Below are positions 1 through 8,702 of a DNA stretch of 64,000 bases, piece after piece. Every line of letters begins with the position of its first letter. Positions within the stretch are counted from its first letter, which is position 1. Source of the stretch: Streptomyces sp. NBC_00663. GTDB lineage: Bacteria > Actinomycetota > Actinomycetes > Streptomycetales > Streptomycetaceae. The position numbers were made by a program, and so were the translations under genes. Under the pieces are notes generated by a model. The model saw nothing but the letters and a program-made list of their open reading frames with translations, had not been told where the DNA came from and did not search any database. The stretch covers positions 1,116,001 to 1,180,000 of the forward strand of contig NZ_CP109027.1 of NCBI RefSeq assembly GCF_036226885.1, read 5' to 3'.

Positions 1-109
1 CGAGGGCGCCGCCGAGCGCGACGACGGCGACGACGGACGCCTGGCCGCGCAGCACGGGTGGTCGCCGCGGGGTGGGGACGCGGAGGCTCTCGGTCTCCGG
101 GGCTGTCAT
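1..109 (-). CDS. Probable CrcB-type fluoride exporter, 5' part only
   Basis: The first 36 codons of a minus-strand gene that leaves the window at base 1; ATG at 109. A polar, basic N-terminus (MTAPETESLRVPTPRR) leads into VVAVVALGGAL, which looks like the first membrane helix of actinobacterial CrcB/Fluc fluoride channels (an ALGGALGA-type motif). Only this short stretch is visible, so the family is an inference; any small membrane protein with a similar first helix is possible. It lies 61 bp downstream of the SMP-30-like gene on the same strand and could be co-transcribed with it. Confidence 0.45.
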   Translation of the reverse strand, partial: MTAPETESLRVPTPRRPPVLRGQASVVAVVALGGAL

Positions 110-170
110 GGTCGTACGTCTCCCTGCCTGGACGGCCTGATCATGGCCGGTCAACAGGGTAACGCCGGGG

Positions 171-1133
171 TCACTTACCGGTGGGCGGCTCGCACAGGGC
201 CACGCCCCGCTCCCACAGGCTGCCCAGGACCAGATGGCCGGCCGCCTCGCAGACGCTGGTGACCATGCGGAAGCCGGAGTGACGGCGGGCGAGGTGGTGG
301 ACGGTCCCGCCGGAGTCGTCGACGGCGAGGACGCCGATCGTGCCGGTGGGGCGGAAAGGGGCGCGGACCGCCACGCGGGCGGCGCGGCGGCGGACGGCGG
401 GGCCGGCGCGGTGCAGCAGGTCGAGCGGGGGGACGCGGGGGCCCGCCAGGGAGACCCAGATCGGTCCGTCGGGGCCGGCGCGCCAGAGGTTGTCGGGCAT
501 GCCGGGGAGGTTCTCGGCGAAGGGTTCGGTGCGGCCCGCGTGGGGGCCGGTGAGCCAGTGGCGGGTGAGGCGGCAGGCGCCGGTCTCGGCGACGACGAGA
601 AACGATTCGTCGGCGCTCAGGGCCAGTCCGTTGGCGAACTGGAGTCCCTCCGCGAGGACTTCGGGCATCTCGCTGCCGGGGGCGAGGCGCAGGATCCGGC
701 CGCTCCCGGTGTGCTCGACGAGGTCGCCGATCCACTGGTCCAGGGGGTAGCGGCGGCTGGAGACCGTGAAGCAGACGCTGCCGTCGGCGAGGGCGACGGT
801 GTTGCTACAGAAGCGCAGCGGCTCGCCCGCCACCGAGTCGGCGAGGATACGGACCAGGCCGTCGGTGAGGTCGACGCGCAGCAGCCCGAGTTCGGCGTCG
901 CACACCAACAGGTCGTCGTCCGCGAGGAGTTCGAGCCCGAGGGGCCTGCCGCCGGTCTCGGCGAGGACCTCGACGCGGGTCGTGGCCGGATCGGCCAGGC
1001 CGTCCAGGCGCAGGATGCGGCCGTCCGCCACACCGGTGAGCACCCGGCCCCGGCTGTCGGCGACCACGTCCTCGGGGCCGTCGCCACCGATCGCGACATA
1101 CCTGCGCGGGACCAGTTTCTGTGCATGCTCCAC
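171..1133 (-). CDS. SMP-30/gluconolactonase/strictosidine-synthase-like beta-propeller protein
   Basis: A 320-residue protein with the features of the six-bladed beta-propeller family that includes SMP-30 lactonases and strictosidine-synthase-like proteins. Visible motifs are GPEDVVADSRGRVLTG (first blade), FANGLALSADESFLVVAETGACRL (the typical NGLALS segment) and the GMPDNLWRAGPDGPIWV segment with a metal-site-type Asn/Asp. No signal peptide, so probably cytoplasmic; the substrate cannot be told, a lactone or ester is likely. The start is GTG at 1133, preceded by GAGAGG; an ATG at 1126 is in another frame. It follows the ArsR gene by 29 bp on the same strand, so the pair is probably one operon under that regulator. 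Confidence 0.75.
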   Translation of the reverse strand: MEHAQKLVPRRYVAIGGDGPEDVVADSRGRVLTGVADGRILRLDGLADPATTRVEVLAETGGRPLGLELLADDDLLVCDAELGLLRVDLTDGLVRILADSVAGEPLRFCSNTVALADGSVCFTVSSRRYPLDQWIGDLVEHTGSGRILRLAPGSEMPEVLAEGLQFANGLALSADESFLVVAETGACRLTRHWLTGPHAGRTEPFAENLPGMPDNLWRAGPDGPIWVSLAGPRVPPLDLLHRAGPAVRRRAARVAVRAPFRPTGTIGVLAVDDSGGTVHHLARRHSGFRMVTSVCEAAGHLVLGSLWERGVALCEPPTGK

Positions 1134-1162
1134 GGAGTTCCGCCTCTCTCGTCCCGCCCTGT

Positions 1163-1450
1163 CTACCAGCCCTTCTCAAACATGCGCGCGACCTCGGCTA
1201 TCCGCACCTCGTCCCGCCGGTAGTAGACCCGCCGGCGGATCCGCCTGGTGCGCAGCAGGCCGATGTCGGCGAGCAACTCCAGGTGGGTGTCGGCGACTTG
1301 GCGGCGTACACCGAGCTTGGCGGCGACGGCCTCCGCGGTGACGCCGTCCTCGGCCGGGCAGCCGTGGCGCTGGGCCGGGAAGTACACCACCGGGTCCTTC
1401 AGCCACTCCAGGATGTCCAGCCGCCGCTGACTGACAGGAGTCCTCAGCAT
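1163..1450 (-). CDS. ArsR-type winged-helix transcriptional regulator
   Basis: A 95-residue protein filled by one winged helix-turn-helix. It opens MLRTPVSQRRLDILEWLKDP, as in actinobacterial ArsR/HTH_5 regulators, has the recognition-helix region VAAKLGVRRQVADTHLELLADIGLL, and ends with a basic wing TRRIRRRVYYRRD. No cysteine cluster of the metal-sensing ArsR subtype is seen, so the inducer is probably organic or unknown. The start at 1450 has an excellent ribosome site (GGAGGGG); an upstream in-frame ATG at 1515 has none. First gene of a likely two-gene unit with the beta-propeller protein; the inverted repeat at 1543-1577 is a candidate autoregulatory site. Confidence 0.8.
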   Translation of the reverse strand: MLRTPVSQRRLDILEWLKDPVVYFPAQRHGCPAEDGVTAEAVAAKLGVRRQVADTHLELLADIGLLRTRRIRRRVYYRRDEVRIAEVARMFEKGW

Positions 1451-1542
1451 GTCGTACCCCTCCGTTCGACCTCCTCGTACCGCGTGTTCCCACTGTCCCG
1501 CAGTCGACTCCGTCATGGATGGACTTCTCACACCTTGTCCGG

Positions 1543-1577
1543 TACCGAACGCACTTGCGAGGAAAGGAAGTTCGGTA
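1543..1577. promoter_or_regulatory. Inverted repeat TACCGAAC/GTTCGGTA upstream of the ArsR gene
   Basis: Perfect 8-bp arms TACCGAAC (1543-1550) and GTTCGGTA (1570-1577), separated by 19 bp, about 95 bp upstream of the ArsR start. The position suits an operator for that regulator, but no clear -35/-10 pair was found and the spacing is longer than usual for ArsR sites. Inference only. Confidence 0.3.
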
Positions 1578-1596
1578 CTCGCACAAGGGCAGCACG

Positions 1597-1628
1597 GAGG
1601 CCCGGCCGCGTGCGCGCGGCCGGGCCTC
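1597..1628 (-). terminator. Strong hairpin terminator after the galactanase gene
   Basis: A perfect 14-bp GC-rich stem (GAGGCCCGGCCGCG and its complement) around a TGCG tetraloop, beginning 13 bases past the GH53 stop codon on the minus strand. There is no long U tract, as is usual in Streptomyces. Confidence 0.75.
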
Positions 1629-1641
1629 TCGTCGGACGGAA

Positions 1642-3201
1642 CTAGCGGTGGCTGAACCACGCCATCGCGGGCTGCGCCTTGTTGTCGTAGTCGAACAGGG
1701 CCTGGTTCTCCCAGCCGTTGCCGGAGGACGAGTCGGTCGGGTCCCAGCCGTTGCCGGTGACCGCGGTCCAGGTCGACTCCCAGTAGAAGACGCCGAGGCC
1801 ACGGCCGTTCGGGACGGCTTCCACGATGCTGGCGACGTCGTTCATCCAGCGGGTCTGGCCGGCCGTCGTGGCGGGGTAGCCGGAGACCAGTTCGCTGGAG
1901 AGGTCGATGATGTTCTCGTAGGAGTCGTCGCTGTCGAGACGGAAGGGGTAGGCCGTCTCGGCGACGAAGACCGGCTTGCCGTAGCGGGAGGCCGCGTCGT
2001 CCAGGGTTGTCTGGAAGTCGGAGAGCGCGCCGTGCCAGTAGCCGTAATAGGACAGGCCGATGACGTCGAAGTTCACGCCGTTGGCGACGGCGTTGTCGAA
2101 CCACCAGCGGGTGCCGGTCAGGTCGCCGCCCTTGGCGAGGTGCAGCGCCACCTGGGTGGAGGAGCTGACCGCCTTGACCGCGCTGTAGCCGGAGTTGAGC
2201 AGTCCGGCGAGCTGCGACCAGTTGTCGGTGGAGCCCGCCGACCACAGCATGCCGCCGTTGATCTCGTTGCCCACCTGGACCATGTCGGCCGTGGTGCCCT
2301 GCGCCTTCAGCGCGTTGAGGACGTCGTAGGTGTGGTTGTAGACGTCTGTCTTGAGCTGGCTGTAGCTGTGGCCCGACCACGCGGACGGCACGGTCTGGGC
2401 GCCCGGGTCGGCCCAGGTGTCCGAGTAGTGGAAGTCGACCAGCAGCTTCATGCCCTGCGCCTTGATGCGCTTGGCCATCGCCAGGACCTGGGTCTTGCCG
2501 TTGTAGCCGTCGGCCGCGTTGACCCAGACCTTCACGCGCGCGTAGTTCTGTCCGGCGGACTTGAGGATGGCGAGCGCATCGCCGGTCGTGCCGGAGCTGG
2601 TCCTGTAGGTGCCGCCCTTGGCCTCGCTCTTGGCGAGGGAGGAGACGTCGGACCCCTTGATCGAGGTGCTGGACGTGCCGGACGCGAAGGTCAGGTCGTC
2701 AACATTGATCCAGTTGCCGGCGTTCGCGTCACTGTTGATGCTGATGGTGCACTGGTTGTTGGTCACGTTGACCGGCACGACGATGTGGAGCCACCCGCTC
2801 GCGGAGACCGGCAGGTCGGTGCGCTGGTCGGTGCCGCCGCAGTTCTTCAGGGCTATGTAGGCGGAGTTCTGGCCGCCGCCGGAGCGGACCCACGCGGTGA
2901 GCTTGTAGTTCCCGTTGGTCAGCCCGGAGAGGTACTGGTACGTCTCCACCTTGTAGGCGGCGGACGAGTAGTGGGTGAGGCGGTAACTGCCGCCGTGGCC
3001 GCCGGACTCGGTGTAGGAGGCGGCGGTCGTGCCGTACTCGGACCAGCCGGTGGGGGCCGCCACGCCCGCGCCGTCGGACTCGAAGCCGCCGTTGGTCAGC
3101 GTGCTCGCGGCCTGGGCGGTCTGCGCGGGCAGGGCGGTGAGGGCGAGCCCCGCGATGAGCGGGAGGAACAGGGCTCGCAGGGTGCGTCTGGGATGGAACA
3201 T
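1642..3201 (-). CDS. Secreted arabinogalactan endo-beta-1,4-galactanase (GH53) with N-terminal carbohydrate-binding domain
   Basis: A 519-residue exported enzyme expected to cut beta-1,4-galactan side chains of pectin (type I arabinogalactan). The signal peptide is residues 1-32 (RRTLRALFLPLIAGLALTAL, cleavage after AQA). Residues 33-180 form a beta-sandwich beginning STLTNGGFESDG, like the CBM61-type domains linked to GH53 enzymes. The GH53 barrel follows: KGSDVSSL, VDFHYSDTWADP, acid/base Glu313 in VGNEINGGMLW, nucleophile Glu415 in VAETAYP and a C-terminal GVFYWEST. ATG at 3201 was chosen because the signal peptide starts there. It lies downstream of the GH42 gene, past a hairpin at 3265-3304, so it may have its own promoter or be partly attenuated. 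Its products would feed the adjacent beta-galactosidase and importer. Confidence 0.93.
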   Translation of the reverse strand: MFHPRRTLRALFLPLIAGLALTALPAQTAQAASTLTNGGFESDGAGVAAPTGWSEYGTTAASYTESGGHGGSYRLTHYSSAAYKVETYQYLSGLTNGNYKLTAWVRSGGGQNSAYIALKNCGGTDQRTDLPVSASGWLHIVVPVNVTNNQCTISINSDANAGNWINVDDLTFASGTSSTSIKGSDVSSLAKSEAKGGTYRTSSGTTGDALAILKSAGQNYARVKVWVNAADGYNGKTQVLAMAKRIKAQGMKLLVDFHYSDTWADPGAQTVPSAWSGHSYSQLKTDVYNHTYDVLNALKAQGTTADMVQVGNEINGGMLWSAGSTDNWSQLAGLLNSGYSAVKAVSSSTQVALHLAKGGDLTGTRWWFDNAVANGVNFDVIGLSYYGYWHGALSDFQTTLDDAASRYGKPVFVAETAYPFRLDSDDSYENIIDLSSELVSGYPATTAGQTRWMNDVASIVEAVPNGRGLGVFYWESTWTAVTGNGWDPTDSSSGNGWENQALFDYDNKAQPAMAWFSHR

Positions 3202-3264
3202 CTTCGTCCGTCGTCCCTTCGACAAATGGGGTTGGGGATGCCTTCGCCGGGGATGACGAAGGGG

Positions 3265-3304
3265 CCCCTCCACCCGCGGCTCGCGGCTCGCACGGGCGGA
3301 GGGG
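3265..3304 (-). terminator. Hairpin between the beta-galactosidase and galactanase genes
   Basis: CCCCTCCACCCG (3265-3276) pairs with CGGGCGGAGGGG (3293-3304) at 11 of 12 positions around a 16-nt loop. It sits between the GH42 stop and the GH53 start. It could terminate or attenuate GH42 transcription, or protect the mRNA 3' end. Confidence 0.5.
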
Positions 3305-3346
3305 AGTCGGTGGGGCCCCAGGCCGACAGGGCCTGAGGTCCCGGGT

Positions 3347-5368
3347 TCAGCCGTCGAGTCGTACGACCCGTACGGCGCCCGCGGGGACCTCCAGGCGGGC
3401 CGCGGCGCGTTCACCGGTCAGCAGCTCGGTGCCGGAGGTCTCCAGCGGCACCTTGGTGTCCGACCCGGTGTGGTTGATCGCGAAGAGGTAGGTGCCCGAC
3501 TCGCCGGTGCGGCGCACCACCTCGACGTCGCGGGGCAGTTCGGCGCGCGGCGCGATGCGGGCGTCCTCGGTGGCCCAGCCGAGCAGGGCGTCGAGGCCCT
3601 CGGCGCCCAGGCGCGTGGAGACGTACCAGGCGGAGCCGCTGCCGAAGCGGTGCCGGGTGACCGCGGGGTGGCCGGCGGTGAGGCCGTCGGCGTACGTCCA
3701 GACGGTCTCGGCGCCGCGCGGGACGACGAACTCCGTCCATACGTCGCCGCCGAGTTCGGAGCCGTCGGGGCCGGTGAGGCGCACCGTCTGGTCCTTCAGC
3801 AGCGGCGAGAACTCCTCGATCGTGAGGCCGAGGACGTCGCGCAGCGGGCCGGGGTAGGCGCCCTCGTGCACGGCGTCGTGCTCGTCGACGATGCCGGAGA
3901 AGTACGAGACGACGAGGGTGCCGCCGTTCTCGACGTACTCCTTGAGGTTGGCGCCCGCCGCCTCGGTCATCAGGTAGAGGGCCGGTACGACGACCAGGGG
4001 ATAGCTCGACAAGTCGGCTTCGGGGTGGGCGAAGTCGACCGTGAGGTGGCGGTCGTACAGCGTCTCGTAGAAGGCGTCGGCGCGCTCGCGGGCGTCGTGG
4101 TCCTCGCTGGGGCGCCAGTCCAGGTTCTGCGCCCACCAGGAGTGCCAGTCCCACAGGACCGCGACGTCGGCCTCGGTGCGGGTGCCGCGGATCGTGCTCA
4201 ACGAGTCGAGGGAGGCGCCGAGTTCGACGACCTCGCGCCACACGCGCGTGTCGGTGCCGCCGTGCGGGAGCATCGAGGAGTGGAACTTCTCGGCACCGCG
4301 CCGGGACTGGCGCCACTGGAAGAACATGGCGCCCTCGGAGCCGCGCGCCACATGGGCGAGGGAGTTGCGGGCCATCTGCCCCGGCGCCTTGGCGGGGTTG
4401 CGGGGCTGCCAGTTGACGCCCGAGGTGGAGTGCTCCAGGAGGATCCAGGGCGCTCCCCCGGCGACCGAGCGGGTGAGGTCGGCGGCCATCGCAAGGTTGA
4501 CATGGGTGCGGCGGCCGTCGGTGATCAGGTAGTGGTCGTTGGTGACGATGTCGACCTCGCGGCCCCAGGCCCAGTAGTCGACGGAGTCGCACTGGCTGAG
4601 GGCGGTCATGAAGTTGGTCGTCACCGGGATCCCGGGCGCGAGGCGGTGCAGGATGTCCCGCTCCATGACGAAGTTCTCGCGCATGGTGGCGTCGGCGAAG
4701 CGCTTGTAGTCCAGCGCCTGGGCCGGGTTGCCGACGGTGGGGGTCAGGCGCGGCGGGTTGATGTCCTCGAAGGCCGCGTACCGCTGGCCCCAGAACGCCG
4801 TGCCCCAGGCCTCGTTGACAGCGTCGACCGTGCCGTACGTGGCGGCGAGCCAGCGGCGGAAGTGGGCGGCGCACGCGTCGCAGTAGCAAGCCGAGACCGG
4901 GACGCCGTACTCGTTGTGCACGTGCCACATGGCCAGGGCGGGGTGGCCGGCGTAGCGCTCGGCGAGCTTGGTGGTGATGTTCGCGGCGGCGGCGCGGTAG
5001 TCGGCGTTGCTGTGGCAGATCGCGCCGCGGGAGCCGAACTCGTGGCGCACGCCCTCCGCGGTCACCGGCAGGGCCTCGGGGTGGGCCCGGTAGAACCAGA
5101 CCGGCGGCACCACGGTGGGGGTGCCGAGGTCGACGCGGATGCCGTTCTCATGCAGTAGATCGAACAGACGATCGAGCCAGCCGAAGTCGTACACCCCGGG
5201 CGCGGGCTCCAGGAGCGCCCAGGAGAAAATTCCGGCACTCACCATGGTGACGCCGGCCTCACGCATCAGGCGGACGTCCTCCTGCCAGACGCTTTCCGGC
5301 CACTGTTCGGGGTTGTAGTCCCCACCGAAGGCGAGCCTGGTGAGGCCCTTGGGGCTGGTCTCCGGCAT
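3347..5368 (-). CDS. Beta-galactosidase, glycoside hydrolase family 42
   Basis: A 673-residue cytoplasmic enzyme without signal peptide. It should release galactose from short galacto-oligosaccharides brought in by the adjacent importer. Family marks: FGGDYNPEQWPESVW at the N-terminus, acid/base Glu153 in MWHVHNEYG, a Zn-type cysteine cluster CYCDAC directly after it, and nucleophile Glu312 in ILLEHSTSGVNWQ. The trimerisation domain and small C-terminal beta domain follow; the length is normal for GH42. ATG at 5368 is preceded by GGGAGAG; longer forms lack a ribosome site. It is divergent from the sugar-binding lipoprotein gene, sharing an 183-bp control region. Gene order resembles the ganSPQAB galactan systems of Bacillus, hence the role. 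Confidence 0.93.
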   Translation of the reverse strand: MPETSPKGLTRLAFGGDYNPEQWPESVWQEDVRLMREAGVTMVSAGIFSWALLEPAPGVYDFGWLDRLFDLLHENGIRVDLGTPTVVPPVWFYRAHPEALPVTAEGVRHEFGSRGAICHSNADYRAAAANITTKLAERYAGHPALAMWHVHNEYGVPVSACYCDACAAHFRRWLAATYGTVDAVNEAWGTAFWGQRYAAFEDINPPRLTPTVGNPAQALDYKRFADATMRENFVMERDILHRLAPGIPVTTNFMTALSQCDSVDYWAWGREVDIVTNDHYLITDGRRTHVNLAMAADLTRSVAGGAPWILLEHSTSGVNWQPRNPAKAPGQMARNSLAHVARGSEGAMFFQWRQSRRGAEKFHSSMLPHGGTDTRVWREVVELGASLDSLSTIRGTRTEADVAVLWDWHSWWAQNLDWRPSEDHDARERADAFYETLYDRHLTVDFAHPEADLSSYPLVVVPALYLMTEAAGANLKEYVENGGTLVVSYFSGIVDEHDAVHEGAYPGPLRDVLGLTIEEFSPLLKDQTVRLTGPDGSELGGDVWTEFVVPRGAETVWTYADGLTAGHPAVTRHRFGSGSAWYVSTRLGAEGLDALLGWATEDARIAPRAELPRDVEVVRRTGESGTYLFAINHTGSDTKVPLETSGTELLTGERAAARLEVPAGAVRVVRLDG

Positions 5369-5456
5369 GGATCTCTCCCGTTTAATTCGATCTCTTGGGA
5401 ACGTGCACACACGTGATCGGCGGTGCGAGCCCAACATAACCGCACAGCAACAACCA

Positions 5457-5485
5457 TTGACAAGTGTCCGGGATGTTTCTCTACT
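5457..5485 (+). promoter_or_regulatory. Promoter of the galactan ABC transporter operon
   Basis: TTGACA (5457-5462), exactly 17 bp, then TCTACT (5480-5485): a near-consensus vegetative (HrdB-type) promoter 67 bp upstream of the binding-protein start. The -10 element is overlapped by the operator at 5484-5499. Confidence 0.7.
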
Positions 5486-5499
5486 GTGAACGCTCACAG
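5484..5499. promoter_or_regulatory. LacI-family operator on the galactan operon promoter
   Basis: CTGTGAACGCTCACAG, a 16-bp palindrome with one mismatched pair and a central CG, as expected for LacI/GalR-family repressors. It starts inside the -10 hexamer and covers the likely transcription start, so bound repressor would block initiation. The LacI gene at 8699, the last gene of this operon, is the natural partner; the pairing is inferred. Confidence 0.65.
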
Positions 5500-5551
5500 A
5501 CGCATGGCAGGTTCTCGCAGCAGGCGGGAACCCAGGTCAGGGGAGAGATCC

Positions 5552-6880
5552 ATGCCCATCACGAAGCGCAGCCGGCTCAGCAGAGTGGCAGCATCCACCG
5601 TCGCCATCGCCCTCGGCGCCACCGCACTCGCCGCCTGCGGTTCGGACGACGGCGACACGAAGACCGACTCAGGTCCGGTCTCGTTGACGTACTGGACCTG
5701 GACCCCCGGTATGGACAAGGTCGTCGACCTCTGGAACAAGGGCCAGGGCAAGAAGGACCAGATCAGTGTGACGGTGAAGAAGCAGGCGTCCGGCGACACG
5801 CTGGTCACCAAGATCCTCACCGCGCACAAGGCCGGCAAGGCCCCCGACCTGGTCCAGGCCGAGTACCAGGCGCTGCCGACCCTGGTCAGCAACGACGCGC
5901 TGGCGGACATCTCGAAGAACGTCGGCGACGCCAAGAGCGACTTCGCCGAGGGCGTCTGGCAGCAGACCACGCTCGGCACCGACGCCGTCTACGCGGTCCC
6001 GCAGGACATCGGCCCGATGATGTTCTACTACCGCCAGGACCTCTTCAAGAAGTACGGCCTGACCGTCCCGACCACCTGGGACGAGTTCGCCGAGACGGCC
6101 CGCACGCTGAAGAAGAAGTCCCCCGACACGGACCTCACCACGTTCTCCGCCAACGACTCCGGTCTCTTCGCGGGCCTGGCCCAGCAGGCCGGCGCCAAGT
6201 GGTGGACCACCGAGGGCGACAAGTGGAAGGTCGGCATCAACGACGCCGCCAGCCAGAAGGTCGCCGACTTCTGGGGCGGCCTCGTCAAGGAGGGCGCCAT
6301 CGACAACCAGCCGATGTACACCCCGGCCTGGAACAAGGCGCTGAACACCGGCAAGCAGATCGCCTGGGTCTCCGCGGTGTGGGCGCCGGGCACCCTCACC
6401 ACGGCCGCGCCGGACACCAAGGGCAAGTGGGCCATGGCCCCGCTCCCCCAGTGGTCCGCCGGTGAGAACGCCACCGGCAGCTGGGGCGGCTCCTCCACCG
6501 GCGTCACCACGGACTCCAAGCACCAGGAGGCCGCCGCCAAGTTCGCCGCGTGGCTGAACACGGACGACGCGGCGCTCACCGCGCTGGCCAAGGAGAGCGG
6601 CATCTACCCGGCCGCCACCAACGCCCAGACGTCCGGCGCCTTCGCCGAGGCGCCCGAGTACTTCTCGAACCAGGCCGACTTCTACACCAAGGCCGCCGAG
6701 ATCGCGAAGACCACGGCTCCCTCCGCCTGGGGCCCGAACGTGAACGTCGCCTACACGTCCTTCAAGGACGCGTTCGGCGCCGCCGCCAAGAACAAGTCGG
6801 ACTTCGGCGCCGCCCTGGACAAGATGCAGGACGACACCGTCGCCGACCTCAAGAAGCAGGGCTTCGGGGTCTCCGAGTGA
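5552..6880 (+). CDS. Sugar ABC transporter substrate-binding lipoprotein (galacto-oligosaccharide)
   Basis: A 442-residue extracellular binding protein of the MalE/UgpB-like family (SBP_bac_1). The lipoprotein signal ends in lipobox LAAC with acylated Cys29, followed by a short acidic linker (GSDDGDTKTDSG). Typical segments are LTYWTWTPGMDKV, KAPDLVQAEYQALP, VPQDIGPMMFYYRQDLFKKYG with aromatic sugar-contact residues, and GSWGGSSTGVT. ATG at 5552 with GGGGAGAG was chosen. It opens the operon SBP-permease-permease-LacI; no ATP-binding subunit is present, so a shared MsiK-type ATPase encoded elsewhere must energise it, as is usual in Streptomyces. Galactan fragments are the inferred ligand from the adjoining GH53 and GH42 genes. 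Confidence 0.9.
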   Translation: MPITKRSRLSRVAASTVAIALGATALAACGSDDGDTKTDSGPVSLTYWTWTPGMDKVVDLWNKGQGKKDQISVTVKKQASGDTLVTKILTAHKAGKAPDLVQAEYQALPTLVSNDALADISKNVGDAKSDFAEGVWQQTTLGTDAVYAVPQDIGPMMFYYRQDLFKKYGLTVPTTWDEFAETARTLKKKSPDTDLTTFSANDSGLFAGLAQQAGAKWWTTEGDKWKVGINDAASQKVADFWGGLVKEGAIDNQPMYTPAWNKALNTGKQIAWVSAVWAPGTLTTAAPDTKGKWAMAPLPQWSAGENATGSWGGSSTGVTTDSKHQEAAAKFAAWLNTDDAALTALAKESGIYPAATNAQTSGAFAEAPEYFSNQADFYTKAAEIAKTTAPSAWGPNVNVAYTSFKDAFGAAAKNKSDFGAALDKMQDDTVADLKKQGFGVSE

Positions 6881-7800
6881 CGAGCGCACGCCGGAAGTCG
6901 TACGGGGTCAAGGGGGCCCCGTACGCTTTCCTCATCCCCGCGACGATCCTCTTCGCGCTGTTCTTCGCGCTGCCGATCGGTTACGCGGTCTGGCTCAGCT
7001 TCCGCAAGGTGCACGTCTCGGGCCTCGGCCTCGGGAAGGGCGCCCGCGAGGAGGTCTGGGCCGGGCTGGAGAACTACACCAGCGCCCTCCATGACAGCGA
7101 GCTGCTGCACGGCGCCCTGCGCGTCCTCGGGTACGGCTGCATCGTCGTCCCCGTGATGCTGGGCCTCGCCCTGCTCTTCGCACTGATGCTGGACAGCGAC
7201 AAGGTCCGGTTCACCCCCTTCACCCGCCTCGCGATCTTCCTGCCGTACGCCATCCCCGGCGTCGTGGCGGCCATGCTGTGGGGCTTCCTGTACCTGCCGG
7301 ACGTCAGCCCCTTCTACTACGTGCTGGAGAAGCTCGGCCTGCCGCAGCCCGACCTCCTCGACGGCGGTCCGCTGTATCTCGCCCTCTCCAACATCGCGGT
7401 GTGGGGCGGCACCGGCTTCAACATGATCGTCATCTACACCGCGCTCCAGGCCATCCCGGTCGAGGTGTACGAGGCGGCGAAGCTGGACGGTGCCAAGCCG
7501 CTCCAGATCGCACTGAAGATCAAGATCCCGATGGTGGCGCCCTCGCTGGTGCTGACCTTCTTCTTCTCGATCATCGCCACGCTCCAGGTGTTCAACGAGC
7601 CGACCACCCTCAAGCCCCTCACCAACTCGGTGTCCACGACGTGGAGCCCGTTGATGAAGGTGTACCGGGACGCGTTCGGCACCAACGACATCTACGCGGC
7701 GGCCGCCCAGGCCGTGATCATCGCGCTCGCCACACTGCTGCTCTCCTTCGGGTTCCTGCGGGCCGCGAACCGTCGTCAGAAGCAGGAGGCAGCACGATGA
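6877..7800 (+). CDS. Sugar ABC transporter permease (MalF/UgpA type)
   Basis: A 307-residue inner-membrane protein with six hydrophobic segments (first: APYAFLIPATILFALFFALPI). The cytoplasmic EAA loop reads EVYEAAKLDGAKPLQIALKIKIPMVAPSL, the contact site for the ATPase. GTG at 6877 overlaps the stop of the binding protein (GTGA), implying coupled translation, and its own stop overlaps the next permease (ATGA). With the following gene it forms the membrane channel for the oligosaccharide. Confidence 0.9.
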   Translation: MTSARRKSYGVKGAPYAFLIPATILFALFFALPIGYAVWLSFRKVHVSGLGLGKGAREEVWAGLENYTSALHDSELLHGALRVLGYGCIVVPVMLGLALLFALMLDSDKVRFTPFTRLAIFLPYAIPGVVAAMLWGFLYLPDVSPFYYVLEKLGLPQPDLLDGGPLYLALSNIAVWGGTGFNMIVIYTALQAIPVEVYEAAKLDGAKPLQIALKIKIPMVAPSLVLTFFFSIIATLQVFNEPTTLKPLTNSVSTTWSPLMKVYRDAFGTNDIYAAAAQAVIIALATLLLSFGFLRAANRRQKQEAAR

Positions 7801-8702
7801 GTTCTCTTGCTCTTCGCAAGACCGAGCCGGCGGCGGGCACCACGCCCGGCGCCGCCCAGGGGCCGCCGCTGCGCCGCCGGATCTCGCTCGTCCCGACCGT
7901 CACACTGCTGATCGGCGCGCTCTACACGCTGCTGCCGGTGGCCTGGGTGGTCATCGCGTCCACCAAGTCGGGCAAGGAGCTGTTCTCCACCTTCACCTTC
8001 CTGCCGGGCACCGGGTTCGTCGACAACCTCAAGGACCTCAACGCCTACCGCGACGGCGTCTACTGGGAGTGGATGGGCAACTCGGCCTTCTACGCCGGGT
8101 TCGGCGCCCTGCTGTCGACGATCGTGTCGGCGTTCAGCGGCTACGCGCTGGCGACGTACCGCTTCCGGGGCCGCGAGACGATGTTCAACGTCCTGCTGGC
8201 CGGTGTGCTGATGCCGCCGATCATCCTGGCCGTGCCGCAGTACCTGCTGATGGCCCAGGCGAACCTGACCGACTCCTACCTGTCCGTTCTGCTGCCGCAG
8301 ATCCTCTCGCCGTACGGCGTCTATCTCGCCCGTATCTACGCCGCCGCGGCCGTGCCCGCCGACGTCGTCGAGGCCGGACGGATGGACGGGGCCAGCGAGT
8401 GGCGGATCTTCACCCGGGTCGCGCTGCCGATGATGGTGCCCGGCATGGTGACGGTGTTCCTGTTCCAGTTCGTGGCCATCTGGAACAACTTCCTTCTCCC
8501 GTACATCATGCTGAGCGACGACGAGAAGTTCCCGATCACGCTCGGTCTGTACACGCTCCTGGAGCAGGGCGCCAACACCCCGGCCCTGTACACCCTGGTG
8601 ATCACCGGCGCGTTCCTCGCGGTGTTCCCGCTGATCGCTCTGTTCCTGGTCATCCAGCGGTTCTGGAGCCTCGATCTGCTGTCCGGGGCCGTAAAGTCAT
8701 GA
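7797..8702 (+). CDS. Sugar ABC transporter permease (MalG/UgpE type)
   Basis: A 301-residue membrane protein. A 25-residue hydrophilic lead precedes SLVPTVTLLIGALYTLLPVAW, and the EAA motif is DVVEAGRMDGASEWRIFTRVALPMMVPGM. It is the second half of the heterodimeric channel. It overlaps the preceding permease by 4 bases and the LacI gene by 4 bases (ATGA at 8699), so importer and regulator are made from one message. Confidence 0.9.
   Translation: MSSLALRKTEPAAGTTPGAAQGPPLRRRISLVPTVTLLIGALYTLLPVAWVVIASTKSGKELFSTFTFLPGTGFVDNLKDLNAYRDGVYWEWMGNSAFYAGFGALLSTIVSAFSGYALATYRFRGRETMFNVLLAGVLMPPIILAVPQYLLMAQANLTDSYLSVLLPQILSPYGVYLARIYAAAAVPADVVEAGRMDGASEWRIFTRVALPMMVPGMVTVFLFQFVAIWNNFLLPYIMLSDDEKFPITLGLYTLLEQGANTPALYTLVITGAFLAVFPLIALFLVIQRFWSLDLLSGAVKS

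Noticed and set aside
110-170. Fluoride riboswitch ahead of the CrcB-like start
   Set aside because: The 61-bp gap shows no pseudoknot-like arrangement I could recognise.
1163-2380. A 405-codon minus-strand frame covering the ArsR gene and part of GH53
   Set aside because: Only its last 95 codons have family features and a ribosome site; the rest overlaps the true GH53 reading frame on the same strand.
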